From Theocolax elegans (lineage: Eukaryota; Arthropoda; Insecta; Hymenoptera; Cerocephalidae), in contig CM047431.1 in NCBI GenBank assembly GCA_026168455.1, positions 7,896,943 to 7,960,942 of the forward strand: 64,000 nt of DNA. Direction: 5' to 3'. A program made the translations under genes and the position numbers. The notes beneath the pieces are model-generated. The model was not told the origin of the DNA and searched no databases. It was given only the letters and a program-made list of their open reading frames with translations. Shown here piece after piece: positions 10,647 through 21,391 of this stretch (its first letter is position 1; each line of letters begins with the position of its first letter).

Positions 10647-11492
10647 GTACAGAAGGGCTTTTAAAAAGTTTTAGACAATTAAATCACTTGAAAAACTACA
10701 CTAAATATATAATATATGTGTGTGTCTGTGTAGCACTTCAAGTAAAAAAATAAAACAGATTTTACACTGCACTTCACTCGCGTAACCGAAAATCGCGATA
10801 TTATAGTGAAAAGCGCCGAAAATCAATAAAAGGATGCAAACAGGTGTTTGTTGGTAAACAAAACAACTGTCACTGCCGTGTAAAGAAAAGAGGTTATCTT
10901 TGACAGTACGTAGTTCGTATTCGCAACGCCAGAGAGCGCATGAGCGCTGACGCGGCGAATTTAAAATTGTATGCGCAATTAGTGAATTTTTAAAAAGACC
11001 GCATTTTATAATTTTAGATATAACTAAAAGAAAAATCAAAATTATGACATGCGGGGCGGAAAATACTGTTTTTAACAACATTTTCTTTCGAAAAAATCAA
11101 TAAAAAAAAAAATCGATTTTTTCATCATTTTAACCCAGGCTTGTCCCCTTAAACAATAATTAAATAATTATATTTTTTTATTTACGATTAAAATGGTGAT
11201 TTTTGCTAAAATTTTTAATTGATATCCATATCAAACTGCGAACGTTCGAGAATCTTGAAAATTAAAATTCGATCTCAATAAGGGAACTTGTTGCTACCGT
11301 GATTCGCGATTATTTATGTTCCATTAGTTCACTTCACGTTCGATCTTATGCGTATTTTAAGTGTTTCGTCGAGTTTGTATATTTTCTCCCTGCTTTCTGA
11401 CTGCGAATATCATATAATCAGGATAGGTTCAACTCTATTTAATCATTATAAATAATCAGGTAAGTATTATATACGATATACAATTGTGTTGT

Positions 11493-11724
11493 TTGATACA
11501 AAATTTTATGGTTCGGTAATATGTATATGTATATAATAATATCGGTCTCTCCGAACTAAATGCTTTACTTTAGAATAAAAGTTTCGAGGACGAAACGCCT
11601 TTAATTATTTTAAAAGGCCGTGCTCTGGGAAATTCCACCCACCATAGTGGATAAAGAGTACGATAGGCCTGCTTTTATTCTAAAGTAAAGCATTTAGTTC
11701 GGAGAGACCGATATTATTATATAC
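11493..11724 (+). mobile_element. hammerhead element insertion, 5'-truncated and partly inverted
   Basis: The insert is flanked by perfect 13 bp copies of ACAATTGTGTTGT (11480-11492 and 11725-11737). Its left part (11493-11580) is an inverted copy of the unit's 3' region. The right part (about 11581-11724) is a direct copy that begins inside ribozyme loop II at TCGAGGACGAAACGCC. Both parts contain the TCGGTCTCTCCGAACTAAA element in opposite orientation. The ribozyme is therefore only half present and cannot cleave. Confidence 0.85.
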
Positions 11725-12063
11725 ACAATTGTGTTGTGTTACGTACGCTTATGAGGTTAAAATATTTTTTTTTTTTTAATATTGTGATTTCATATTGTGC
11801 CACTTAAAATAAAATGCTTTAAATTTTTATAAATCAATTTTATGCATATTAATTTTAATAATGTTTATGTTATTTTTTTAAGCTTAAGTGATTTAAAACT
11901 TTATCTCCAAATATAAGACGCTTTAAATTTTTATGAATAAAAATAAAAATAAAAGTGAATTTTATACTACCATCTTTCTGTTGCGTACAAATATCTTTGA
12001 ATATCAAAAAATAAATAAATAAATTTTCTTTTTCGTTACTTACACATATTTTAGTAATTTCAG

Positions 12064-13771
12064 GATTACTTGATAATGTTGGATGGGATTCGAGAGGATA
12101 CCGTTAAATACTATTACAATAATATTTCTATAATCGTGATAAGAGAAACGGAGTGTTGTAACATATTTCGGTGCAATAAAAGGTCGTCAACGGGTTGTCC
12201 AGGAAAAATGTATACATACAATGAGTTGTATATTGAAGAAATTGTAGATCACATTCAACATGAATTGGAATAAAATTATTTGGAAAAATACAATTTCAAT
12301 CACTAAAGACAGATTATTTTGTGTAATCTCAACTTGCATTGCGCTAATCTGCAAAAACCCAGAATAGTTTTTAAATAATTTTTTTCTTAACCAGATATTG
12401 GATCCTGAAATCAATTTTCTGAAAAATTTGGTGCTTGCAATATGTATAAATCTTTAGTAATTTTCAAATCCATATTATCAATATAATTTTTGTCTTGGAC
12501 ATTGAAGTCTATACGTTACCGACCAGTTTTGCTTTACGCAAAATCAATTTCAAATATTCTTTTTTAAAGAGTAGCTCTTTTACTACTTCGTTATGCTCTA
12601 AAATTCGTTCATAATTGTTTTTAGAATTTTAATTTATTATTTCTATCATGATTTTTGGATTGGCAGATTTCTGTAATCATTGTACAAAATAATAAAAAAA
12701 TAAATAAAATAATAAAATAATAGCCTTAAAGATGTGCATGAAATTGAAGTATACTGTTTTATAAATGCATTATTATGGTCGGCAAAGTGTCGGATAATTA
12801 CCGACGTGACCGTGTAAACGCAATATCGGCGCTTACGATACGCAATCTCGTAGATTCTGTTGCGAGACATGTGTGAGATTAGACGCGATCGTTATCCAAC
12901 CTCTTCATTCCGGGTGTATGTGTATGTGTGGATTCAGCGCAGGTATACAATGTACCTCTCGCAAAACTTACTCGCGCACGCGAATAATTTGTATTAATTA
13001 CAATAAATTATAATAAATATTAATACAAATTTTTCTGTACTAGCAATTCTGATGGTACAGTTTATTTTACAGTAGCATTTATGAGGTCATCCATGTTCAA
13101 CCATAGGCGTATGAATGTTCCACGATTACCAACAAATTTAAGGGAATTAGTAGTAACGATGCCTTCGAACCAGTGCAAAATTTTTATAAAGGTATATGCA
13201 CCAGTCTGCATGGTTCAGTAATGATAATATTTGTTCACAATGGAACGTTACAACCCGTAAACCTTACAACCTTACAAACTTTCAAGGAATGTTCGGTTTT
13301 ATTTATGGATGGTACATTCAATGTAAGTTTTATGTCATTATATTATTTTTCAATATTACGATTATTTAGTTTTATGATATTAATAACATGACGTTTACGA
13401 AAGTTTTGCGAACGTTTTGCTAGTACATTTTTTAATTTTGTAACATTTTTCTGGCCGTTGAATCACGTTTAATTTTCAACTTGCGAAAATTCGAAAGTTT
13501 TGCTACCGCTCATTTGTCAGAATGCTTATTTCATTGTACTCAGGAATATTATAATTAATATTTTATTTAGAAATATACTATGTAAAATAATTGTATTTAA
13601 TAGGCCGTTAGAAAGTATTGGCGAAAAGACTGTGGTATTAGTGAAAATGCAACAAATGATGCAGTTTTGGCACTAGCGCTAGTTTTACCTTCTTTACCCG
13701 ATTATAAGACGGAGGATATTTTGGCCATGGTTTGCCCCTTGTATCAGTCATATCAGTATTGCGAAAAGAAG
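12064..13771 (+). pseudogene. FLYWCH zinc finger and MULE transposase relic
   Basis: The segment 12064-12273 follows a TAATTTCAG acceptor and encodes a FLYWCH-like finger. It has C..FRCNKRS..GCPGK and a terminal HIQH, with Phe in place of the usual Trp. The segment 13080-13322 encodes PRLPTNLREL and, after a frameshift, NFYKG...VLFMDGTFN, which is the entry to a MULE transposase domain with its first Asp. It ends at a GTAAGT donor. The segment 13604-13771 resumes after a TAG acceptor with LALALVLPSLP, similar to a later MULE region. The middle of the catalytic domain is absent. This may be a deleted transposon or a decayed domesticated gene. Confidence 0.65.
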
Positions 13772-13961
13772 TAAAAACTAATAACGTCAAAAAACTTTAA
13801 TCGACACTTGGAAAACAAAATTGGATACCGAAAACCCATTTGGTTTATGTTAGACTCGTGAGTTCTTTTTGAAATACAAATCAGTATTTTGCCCAAGAGA
13901 TTTAGTTAATAAAGGTAGAGAGGTTCAGAGTTATAAGCGACGATTTAACAGGTAAACTGTA

Positions 13962-13990
13962 CGCACGCACCCACACACACACACACACCC
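13962..13990. repeat. (CA)n microsatellite
   Basis: A short CA-rich run interrupted by C-rich steps. Confidence 0.8.
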
Positions 13991-14008
13991 ACGTACATAC
14001 ATACATAT

Positions 14009-15402
14009 TGTGACAATGTGCTTTGCACATGTCAAGAGCGAGCGATAGAACCCCTAGCTACACCTACCTACCCATATACTTTTCCCTAGCTACCTACCCT
14101 CATAGTTTAATAACCCCATCCCAAGCACAGCACACATAAAACACTTGGCCTTGACGTTAAAGGCCTGGCCAAGCTCAGAACCTCAGGTGGGCTCCTCCGA
14201 GTCTGACACTGCAAGCAGGATACTCAAAGGGAGGCGATCACCAGGAAGCCTCCAGGACTCTCCGAAGCCTCACAGTACAGCAGACTAGGCGAAGAGGCAC
14301 TATCCGGGAGGAAGGCTATGGATCCTCCAACGCCAACCAATATACAGCTGTAAAAGAGTCACGTAATTAATACAAGTACGCATTAAGAGGACCAGGAGCA
14401 AGGAAGAAGATAAACAGCTGTATGTAAACACTACAGCTGTACAAGGAACAGTATAGAGCAGAATGAGGTTAGGTTGTTATACGTAAACAACGTATATAGC
14501 AGACCTCTTTCACAGTATATAAAATAAATACGCATACTCGCGTAATCCCGACGACAAAGTATTTACCTGGAGCTGTAGACGAAGAGGCTATCAGTCACCG
14601 AGGTTGACGTCGTCGAGGAGAGGGGTGAATCGGCCCCGAGCAGCGATGCGGCTGCGGGTGCGTTCGTACCTGAAACTCACACCGTACAACTTAGTGAATA
14701 ACGCTAGAAGGAACAAGGTAATAGTTACCTGGGAAGAGGTTGTACCGCATCTCCGAGACGGAAGCAGCACCAGGTCATCATCACCATACAGCCGATTTGT
14801 ACCGATACAGCCTGAACACAGCGGCACTCGACCCGCTCGCGAGACGCGAGATCGAGATACCGCGTACGAGTAAGTACTGCGCAGGCGCGCGGTACGATCA
14901 CGGAGCTCTCGAGCAAGCCGAGAACCAGAGCTCTATGGACGGTCGACTCGACTACACCGAACGAGATACCACGAGTGTGATTCTGGGTGTGAAAGAGAGC
15001 GAGAGAAATAAAGAGAGAGAGAGAGAGAGTAGCAGCATTCTCCCGACCAAGTGTCCCGGACTTAATCAAAAGGTTGGTGTGTCATTACCTCTTTCTGCCG
15101 ACGGTACCGCCGTGTACCCTAGGAAGTGCGTGCGAGCATCCAGTCCTTTCCCGTCCTCCCCTTCCCCTCCTTACAGCATAACCCGGTGCAACCGAAACTC
15201 GGCCACGGTTCGGAACAGCGAGTGTACTGCCACTTAGATTTTGTTCGGCTAAGATAACCCGCGTGTTATCGGTATTCGTCGCGCATTAACGCGGCTGGCG
15301 CCCACCCACTAATTATCATTGTTATCAATAAATACATCTTTTATTTATAATTAATTGCTGACCCTCATTAACCTGCACCCTGATCCCCAGTGCAGCGTTA
15401 CA
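14009..15402 (+). mobile_element. solo LTR, 1394 bp
   Basis: The element starts TGTGACAATG and ends GCAGCGTTACA, giving TG...CA termini. ATAT flanks both sides, although the surroundings are AT simple sequence. The part from 14465 to the end closely matches 36052-36980, which is followed by a primer-binding site. That match identifies this block as an LTR. A GA run lies near 15015. Open frames seen here are not coding. No internal region adjoins it, so it is best read as a solo LTR formed by recombination. Confidence 0.75.
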
Positions 15403-15420
15403 ATATATATACATATATAT

Positions 15421-15788
15421 GGGCTATTTCACGTCAAGTGGTACAATGAAAATTTTAAATCGCTCCAAAATTTGAGAACAGGCTGGAAACATCTTCCAGT
15501 ACATACAAAAAAAATTTAGGTTTTAAAAATAATTTGCCTAAGAGTTATTCAACCATGAAAAGTGAAAATTTTTCAATTTTTTAGAAATTTTCTATTTTTA
15601 AAGCCATTCATCTCAAAATCTGTTGATTTTTTTGAAAAACATTAGAAACAACTTTTGTTTAATTAATCTTTAGAACTTATCTACCCTGGTTACATTTCTT
15701 AATTTTAAAATCTCGAAGAGATAGAACACCCGGCCATATTAAATATCAAAAAAAGGCGACCACGCCACAATCGATTTTAATCTAACAC
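15421..15788. repeat. single arm of the GGGCTATTTCACG foldback family
   Basis: The start GGGCTATTTCACGTCAAG and most of the following 360 bp match the left arm of the foldback at 52645-53901. Only one arm is present. It is truncated at about 15788, where R1 ORF1 sequence begins. Confidence 0.75.
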
Positions 15789-15789
15789 A

Positions 15790-15970
15790 GCGATTGCGGC
15801 AAAGATCGGGCCAAATATGGTATCCCCGGATAATATTAAAACCAGGGGATCCTACAGTGGCACCCTAGCTGCGACCATCCAGCTTCCGGCAGTAGCAGCC
15901 AAAAAACTGCTGCAAGACAGGAAGCTCCGGATTGGATGTGTCAATTGCAGAGTTCGACTGCGAGAGGTCA
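15790..15970 (+). pseudogene. R1-clade ORF1 C-terminal fragment
   Basis: The frame reads through GTLAATIQLPAVAAKKLL and ends IGCVNCRVR. This matches the C-terminal zinc-knuckle region of R1-clade ORF1 proteins, RNA-binding proteins that package the element transcript. It stops abruptly where a minus-strand LINE fragment begins. It may be the upstream part of the R1 copy that continues at 17150, although the endonuclease region between them is missing. Confidence 0.65.
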
Positions 15971-17150
15971 CGTCTCTTTTACTTTTCTTCTTGTCTTCCT
16001 TATCTTAGACTGTGACGGTTTTTGGACTACCGAACTTTCCAGAGTTCGCATTTGTCTTTTCCTTATTTTGCGATTTAACTCTTTCTACGTTCTCTTTATT
16101 TTTTATTCATTTTCACTTTATTTTCTTTCTCTTTCTATGTTGGGGATCTAGGGACTAGGACTTCCTACTCTTCCTACTTCTTTCTTCTCTCTTCCTTCTC
16201 TTCTTACTCTTTGCTCTTAAAATTCGGTCCGTGACTTATATTCGGGTTTTGTCTGACATGACACTCACTTATACTACTGAATATTTTTATTTCCGTTTCC
16301 CTGACATGAGCACGTGGTTTTATTGGCTAGGTCCATTGGCAGTATGTTAGTGCTTCTGGAGGACGTCACGAAAGTCTAGTATAAAATATGTCTTATTTCA
16401 ATATTGAGGGCGCTGTCATCGATTCTTTATACTATACCCGATATCCTAATACACTCTTTGCAGTTGCTATATTCTTCTCTCTTCCTAATGTCTTCCTTCT
16501 TCTTTCTTCTTCCACCCTACTTTGTTTCTTATTTTCCTCTATCTACTTTTATAAAAGAAGGAGTTCTTATCTAGCGTCCGTTCATTCTCCCTGACTTTCA
16601 TAATCTTTCACACTATCTTTCAAACTTTGTCTTTCATCTCCATTCATTCTTCTTTCGCTCTATTGCCATTTTTCCTCTTTCAGCGTCATTCATTCTCGTC
16701 AGTTATGTTCTTTCTAAGAATATGTGTTGGTTTAACCTATTGTCTAGTATGAGAAACTATCTTGATTACCTCTGTGCCTATTTCCTTTCCTATTCCTCCA
16801 TTTGTTAGTTACTATTGTAGAGCTTTTTCTATCCTAGCTACTTTCATTCCCTTCTCACTTATGCTTTTCCCTTTTTCTGTTATCTATCTACTTTCTGGAA
16901 TATTATCTAGCCCTAACCTACTCACTCATTCTCTTCCCTTATCTATTCTATTTGAGTTTCCTCCTCAATTTCTACTATGTCTACGACTAAGTCTCTTTCT
17001 AGAATTTCCGTAGCATCCTTTGCGAGTAAGATTTCTTTCGTCATCCTTGTCAGCCTCTCGGTCCCTTCCTTTGTTTCCAATAAGGCTTTTATATTACTCA
17101 TTTCCGTTACACGGGTAGTGACCACCAAGCACTCGTGTATCAGTTTCAGC
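15971..17150 (-). mobile_element. 5'-truncated copy of the minus-strand LINE (3' part only)
   Basis: On the minus strand the frame at 16943-17150 reads ...TKEGTERLTRMTKEILLAKDATEILERDL. This parallels the C-terminus of the reverse transcriptase ORF at 18978-20705. The pyrimidine-rich plus-strand sequence from about 15985 to 16940 matches the 3' region at 18300-18970, including GACTGTGACGGTT and GAGTTCGC. This is a 5'-truncated retrotransposed copy of the same family. No target duplication was recognised. Confidence 0.7.
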
Positions 17151-18196
17151 TGACCAGCGGGAGGACAAAGAGAGCAGAAAGAGGAGCAAGAAAGAGATGG
17201 GCACCTTCCACGTTTGATCGTGAGACGTTCCTCTGCTCCTTGAGGGGGCAAAAGTGGAGGGAACCGCCGAAGAAAAAGCACGAGGCCTCACGAATGCCTT
17301 AACAGCGGCTTGCGATGCCTCTATGGCCGTAAAGTTCAACCCTCGCGGCCGCCCACCAATAATCTGGTGAAGTGAGGACATCGCAGAAAAGAGACGTGAG
17401 TGCCTGCGTGCCAGAAGGCTGCACCAAAGAGCGAGGGGAACACCGCGGTTCCAAGATCGTTCCGCAGAATACGAAAAAAGCGGAGGGATCTCAAGGTGGC
17501 CATCAAGGCTGCCAAGAGAAGGTGTTGGCGGAAACTATGTGAGGAGGTGGACCACGACCCCTAGGGCAGACCGTATAAAACGGTCATGAATAAGATCAAC
17601 CCCGGGGGCGCTGTTGCACCGACCAGACGGCCAGATGGCCACCATTGGTGCAGCCGAGTCGCCAGACATTAGTGAAGCCGAACTGAGGATGGCCGCTAAA
17701 GGTATTTCCGTACGTAAAGCCCTAGGGCCTGACGGAATACCTGGCCTGTCCGTCAAGTCAGCGGCAATGAGTGCTCTGGGCTTGTTCCTCGACGCATTCA
17801 ACGCATGCCTAAGAGAAGGTTGCTTCCCGGCCCAATGGAAGACGCAGAGGCTGGTACTCCTACCGAAGGGAAACAAACCCCCGGATGAGCCATCATCTTA
17901 CCGCCCGCTCTGTCTACTGGATATAGTCAGGAAGCTCCTGGAGTGGGTGATCTGCGCCAGGCTCGCAGCGGCCATCGGTCGGGCCGGAGACCTCTTCGAC
18001 AACCAGTTCGGCTTCCGAAAGGGTCGATCGACCATGGACGCTGTAGGCAGAGTTGTTGGTATAGCCACAAACGCCATCAATACTGGTCGGAGTGCAAGGC
18101 GGATGTGTGCCATCATCACCTTGGACAACCGGAATGCCTTCAACTCTGCCAGATGGGATGACATCATGCTGTCCCTGCAGCACTTCCAAGTGCCAC
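17150..18196 (+). pseudogene. R1-clade ORF2, linker and N-terminal half of reverse transcriptase
   Basis: The best open part is 17614-18196. It shows GPDGIPG, SSYRPLCLLD, NQFGFRKGRSTMDA and LDNRNAFNSARW, which are the ordered early motifs of R1-clade reverse transcriptase. The upstream part (17150-17610) resembles the endonuclease-RT linker in broken frames. The apurinic-type endonuclease itself is missing. The coding sequence is cut in mid-domain at 18196 and continues at 22404, after a 4.2 kb insertion flanked by a 13 bp duplication. R1-clade enzymes act by target-primed reverse transcription. It is not clear whether this copy derives from an rDNA-specific R1 or a dispersed relative. Confidence 0.85.
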
Positions 18197-18253
18197 AAAA
18201 AAAAAAAAAAAAAAAAAAAAAACCGAGCTAGATCGATGCCTAACGCATCGATC
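18197..18253. repeat. 26-A tract and 9 bp hairpin at LINE junction
   Basis: A26 directly abuts the target duplication. After CCGAGCTA comes GATCGATGC-CTAAC-GCATCGATC, a perfect 9 bp stem with a 5 nt loop. Either could be a structural 3' end or a foreign filler. Confidence 0.75.
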
Positions 18254-18977
18254 ATTGCCGCCGTACCTCGCCTCTGGCATACCGGCGGTCGTCCATGTCA
18301 CATCGTTTATTCCTATCTTTCTTGTATTTCTTATCGACTGTGACGGTTATTTGGACTACAGAACATAAAGAGTTCGCTTTAGCCTTTCTCTGCTCTTGCG
18401 ATTATACTTTACTCGTTTGTTCTTATTTATTGCTTCGGTTTTATTTTTTATTTTTATTTTTGTTTCTTTGTTTCTTTGTTTCTTACTTTTGCGCTTTTTC
18501 AGAGGAGCAAGACCAACTGTTTATGAGGTTTTCCTCTTGCCTTTCCTTTCTCTTCTTTCTTCCCTTCTCTCTTCTTTCTTCTCTTCTCTCTTCTTTCTTC
18601 TCTCTTCTTTGGCTTTTGCCTAACCTACAAGAAGGAGTTCCTATTCACCTATCTATTCTCTCACTCACCCTTTCTTTCATTCTGAGCTTTTACATTCATC
18701 CTTTCCTTTCGCTCAACTTTCATTCTACGAAAACCCTTTTTCCCTATACGGAATGTTAGTCATTATATTAATTAGTACAAAATCTCTATCTACCTTGATT
18801 ACCTCTGTTTTACTACCTCTGTTAGTGCGACATGTATTAGTGCGACTTTCGATTTTTACCTATCTACTATCTTCCGTCTTTCACTCATTTCACTTTCTCC
18901 CTCTGCTCACTTATGCATTTCCTTTCTCTCTACCCTATTTCTATTTCAGGAAGATTAACTGTACCTACTTCTATCTC

Positions 18978-20705
18978 TCACACTTCGTCTTCCTCTGTTC
19001 CTACTACTTCTACTATTGTCGCGGTTAAAGCCAAGTCTTTTTCTAGGTCTTCGGTAGCAATCTTTACAAGCATAATGTCTTTCACCATCATGGTTAATTT
19101 GTCTACGCCTTCTTTGGTCGTCATCATCCTTTTCGTATTTCTAGCTGCTTCTTCCATATCCTGTACATGTTTATGCCGTATTGTTTCGTACTTCACACAT
19201 GTCCATAAAGCATGTTTGGGGGTGTCTGCCTCTCCACAGCTGCATAGGTCGGACTCTACAAAGTTAAATCTTTTCCTGAAAGATTGGAAGTTTCCATGTC
19301 CACTGAGTATTTGGATCAGCCATTTACTCGGTCTAAACCAAAACTTCGCTAGCCTTTCTTCTATGCTAGGTAAAACCTCATATGTGCGTCTTCCTTTTAT
19401 CGTGTTATCCCATCTCAACTGCCATTCTTTTCTTATCTCCTGGTCTAGTCTTTCTATTATCAATTTTCTTTCTCTTCGCGTGCCTAGTCCTTCCTCCGAT
19501 TGTACTGTAAAGTTTTTATATCGGTATTCTTTTCCTTTTCTCATCCAATATAGTCCGATTCTTCTTTCGCACTCTAAGTCAATCGGTAGGTGACCTGTGA
19601 TCATTGTAATAGATTCGGCCGAGATGGTTCTGTACGCTCCTGTGGTTTTCATCAGGGCATATCTTTGCGACATTATGAGTTTCTTTTTCTGGACATTATT
19701 TGTGAGCCCGTACCATCCTGCTGCTGCATATGTTATTATGGGTATGAACACTCCCTTATATATTATATCTAGAGATCGATAGCCTAAGCCCCATTCCTCT
19801 CTTGCCAGGAAGGCCAACCTTTCGAAAATTCCTCTGGTTTTCTTTGAGATCTCCGTAACATGCGTTTGTACGCTAAGGCCTTTGCCAAAAGAGACGCCCA
19901 GATATTTAAACGGTTCTTGCCTTTTAATTCTTTGTCCGTTTATTCTGATTAGTGGGTAACATTTAGGATGAAATGTTCCCTTTGCTAGTAACATTGCACA
20001 TTTATCTGGGGCATGTTTCATTTTGACACTTTTACTCCATTCTTCTATTATATTTATGGCCATCTGTCCTTTCCGTTCCAGTTCTTTACGGGAGTCTCCT
20101 TCGATTATGATTGCTTGATCGTCTGCATAGGCTATCGTCTCATGTCCTTCTCTGTCTAACTTGTGAAGCACTTCATCAAATACGACATTCCATAGGATTG
20201 GACCTAGTAGGGATCCCTGTGGGCATCCCTTTGTCACATTTTTGCTTGCAAAATTGCCACCTTCGGTTATTATTACTTTCCTATTACAGAGGTAATCCCT
20301 AACGATATTGTACAGTCTCCAGGGGCAGTTCATGCCTCTCAGGTTCTTTAGTACTCCCGGCCACCATACATTGTCAAATGCGCCCTTAATGTCCAAAAAC
20401 ATTATGAGTACATATCTACAGCTTGAGTTGTGCACCTTGGTCTTTAAGTACACTATCGCATCTTCGGTTGATCTGCCTTTCCTAAAACCGTATTGTTTGT
20501 CAGACAGACGTGGTTCCACGATTTGATCTAATTTTTTGATTATCAGACCTTCCAGAATTTTTCCTAAAACTGGTAGCAGGCATATTGGTCTATATGAACT
20601 AATTAGACCAGGATCTTTGTCTCTTCCCTTTTTGATTGTAATTACTTTGCCTGTTTTCCAAGTATTCGGAAATATACCGAGTTTTAGACAGTTATTCCCT
20701 GGCAC
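18978..20705 (-). CDS. non-LTR reverse transcriptase (ORF2, N-terminally deleted)
   Basis: This is a 575-codon open frame. Motifs in order are YRPICLLP (about residue 38), YGFRKGRSTEDA (72), FLDIKGAFDNVWW (103), GCPQGSLLGPILW (160) and the catalytic YADD (193-196), followed by KYLGVSFG. A CxC...H....C zinc knuckle (CSCGEADTPKHALWTC) lies near residue 490. These features place it in the R1/LOA/I-like part of the non-LTR tree; I cannot fix the clade. The frame enters directly from an ORF1-like sequence with no endonuclease and no RT-0 region, so the ATG is not a natural start. The unbroken length suggests a fairly recent copy. Confidence 0.9.
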   Translation of the reverse strand: MPGNNCLKLGIFPNTWKTGKVITIKKGRDKDPGLISSYRPICLLPVLGKILEGLIIKKLDQIVEPRLSDKQYGFRKGRSTEDAIVYLKTKVHNSSCRYVLIMFLDIKGAFDNVWWPGVLKNLRGMNCPWRLYNIVRDYLCNRKVIITEGGNFASKNVTKGCPQGSLLGPILWNVVFDEVLHKLDREGHETIAYADDQAIIIEGDSRKELERKGQMAINIIEEWSKSVKMKHAPDKCAMLLAKGTFHPKCYPLIRINGQRIKRQEPFKYLGVSFGKGLSVQTHVTEISKKTRGIFERLAFLAREEWGLGYRSLDIIYKGVFIPIITYAAAGWYGLTNNVQKKKLIMSQRYALMKTTGAYRTISAESITMITGHLPIDLECERRIGLYWMRKGKEYRYKNFTVQSEEGLGTRRERKLIIERLDQEIRKEWQLRWDNTIKGRRTYEVLPSIEERLAKFWFRPSKWLIQILSGHGNFQSFRKRFNFVESDLCSCGEADTPKHALWTCVKYETIRHKHVQDMEEAARNTKRMMTTKEGVDKLTMMVKDIMLVKIATEDLEKDLALTATIVEVVGTEEDEV

Positions 20706-21391
20706 TTAAAGCACCTGGAGACTAGTACAAAGTCCTGTATTTTGCACGATTGATAATCTACAAAGATCCTCCTTCTTTGCAACAACCTAGTTCTAATTTT
20801 TGGGGTTACCTCAATAACCCAGTTGGTCCTGCTCGTATCCCTCTTTCCTGTTTTAAACTTCGGCGTTATTTCTTTTTCCGCCTCGTCAGCCGAGCAAACG
20901 CTTTGCTCGACTATTATTTCCCTTATTTCTTTCTCGTTTAGATTTTTAGGAAGATCATATATGATCATCCTCGGCTTCTGTTTTGTTGGCCTATGCATTT
21001 CAAAGGTCTCCTTTAAAGACGGTTTATTTAGAATCTTTTGTAAGGACTCTTCATTTTCCGTCTCGATAATTAAACCTTTGTTAATTGTCCTGAGGCTTCT
21101 GATCTGAGCCTTCTCTGCTCTCGGTCGGAATTCGGCTTGAAACTTGGATTTTATCTCCTCTTCGTTTCTAAACTTGTCTGCTTTTTTCGGCTTAATAATG
21201 AGCTTATGCATTGCCGGATTCTTTATCATAACAGCCCTAGTGGTCTCTTTCGGCGCAACTAATTTCTTGGTAACGTCTGCGTACGAGAAGTTACCCGGAT
21301 TTACTGCCTTTTGCCTCTGTTCAGATAGGACTTTAACTTGTCCTTCCAGAAATGCTGCTTTTGCCAACAGTGTTGAGACTAGGCTGTGCAT
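20684..21391 (-). CDS. LINE ORF1 (Gag-like), C-terminal part cut at a zinc knuckle
   Basis: This 235-codon frame is rich in Lys, Glu and Arg. It contains an RNA-binding-like region with MIIYDLPKNLNEKEIREII, a fold start common in LINE and Gag-like proteins. It ends in RCFKCQG, the first half of a CCHC knuckle, and then is cut off. The last bases overlap the reverse transcriptase frame in another phase, showing an internal deletion at this point. It overlaps the next upstream frame by 13 bp, so the two probably formed one ORF1. Confidence 0.75.
   Translation of the reverse strand: MHSLVSTLLAKAAFLEGQVKVLSEQRQKAVNPGNFSYADVTKKLVAPKETTRAVMIKNPAMHKLIIKPKKADKFRNEEEIKSKFQAEFRPRAEKAQIRSLRTINKGLIIETENEESLQKILNKPSLKETFEMHRPTKQKPRMIIYDLPKNLNEKEIREIIVEQSVCSADEAEKEITPKFKTGKRDTSRTNWVIEVTPKIRTRLLQRRRIFVDYQSCKIQDFVLVSRCFKCQGITV

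Larger units (their letters stand above)
7848..11148 (-). mobile_element. Kolobok-like DNA transposon with TTAA target duplication
   Basis: The inverted termini are GGGGACAAGCCTGGGTTAA (from 7848) and its complement ending at 11148. TTAA flanks both ends (7844-7847 and 11149-11152). TTAA target sites with GGG-starting termini, together with the encoded transposase family, fit the Kolobok superfamily. A small internal inverted repeat of 20 bp (8651-8670 and 8791-8810) and a nested TTAA foldback (7925-8439) lie downstream of the gene. The segment 8440-9228 would be its 3' part. Confidence 0.85.

Noticed and set aside
14740..15237. 165-codon frame and its antisense partners in the solo LTR, also at 36317-36826
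   Set aside because: They lie within an LTR, include GA-repeat translation, and have no protein-like conservation between the two copies.
18295..18759. Phe/Leu-rich membrane-like frames (also 15936-16594 and 16762-17013)
   Set aside because: They are antisense readings of the purine-rich 3' region of a minus-strand LINE.
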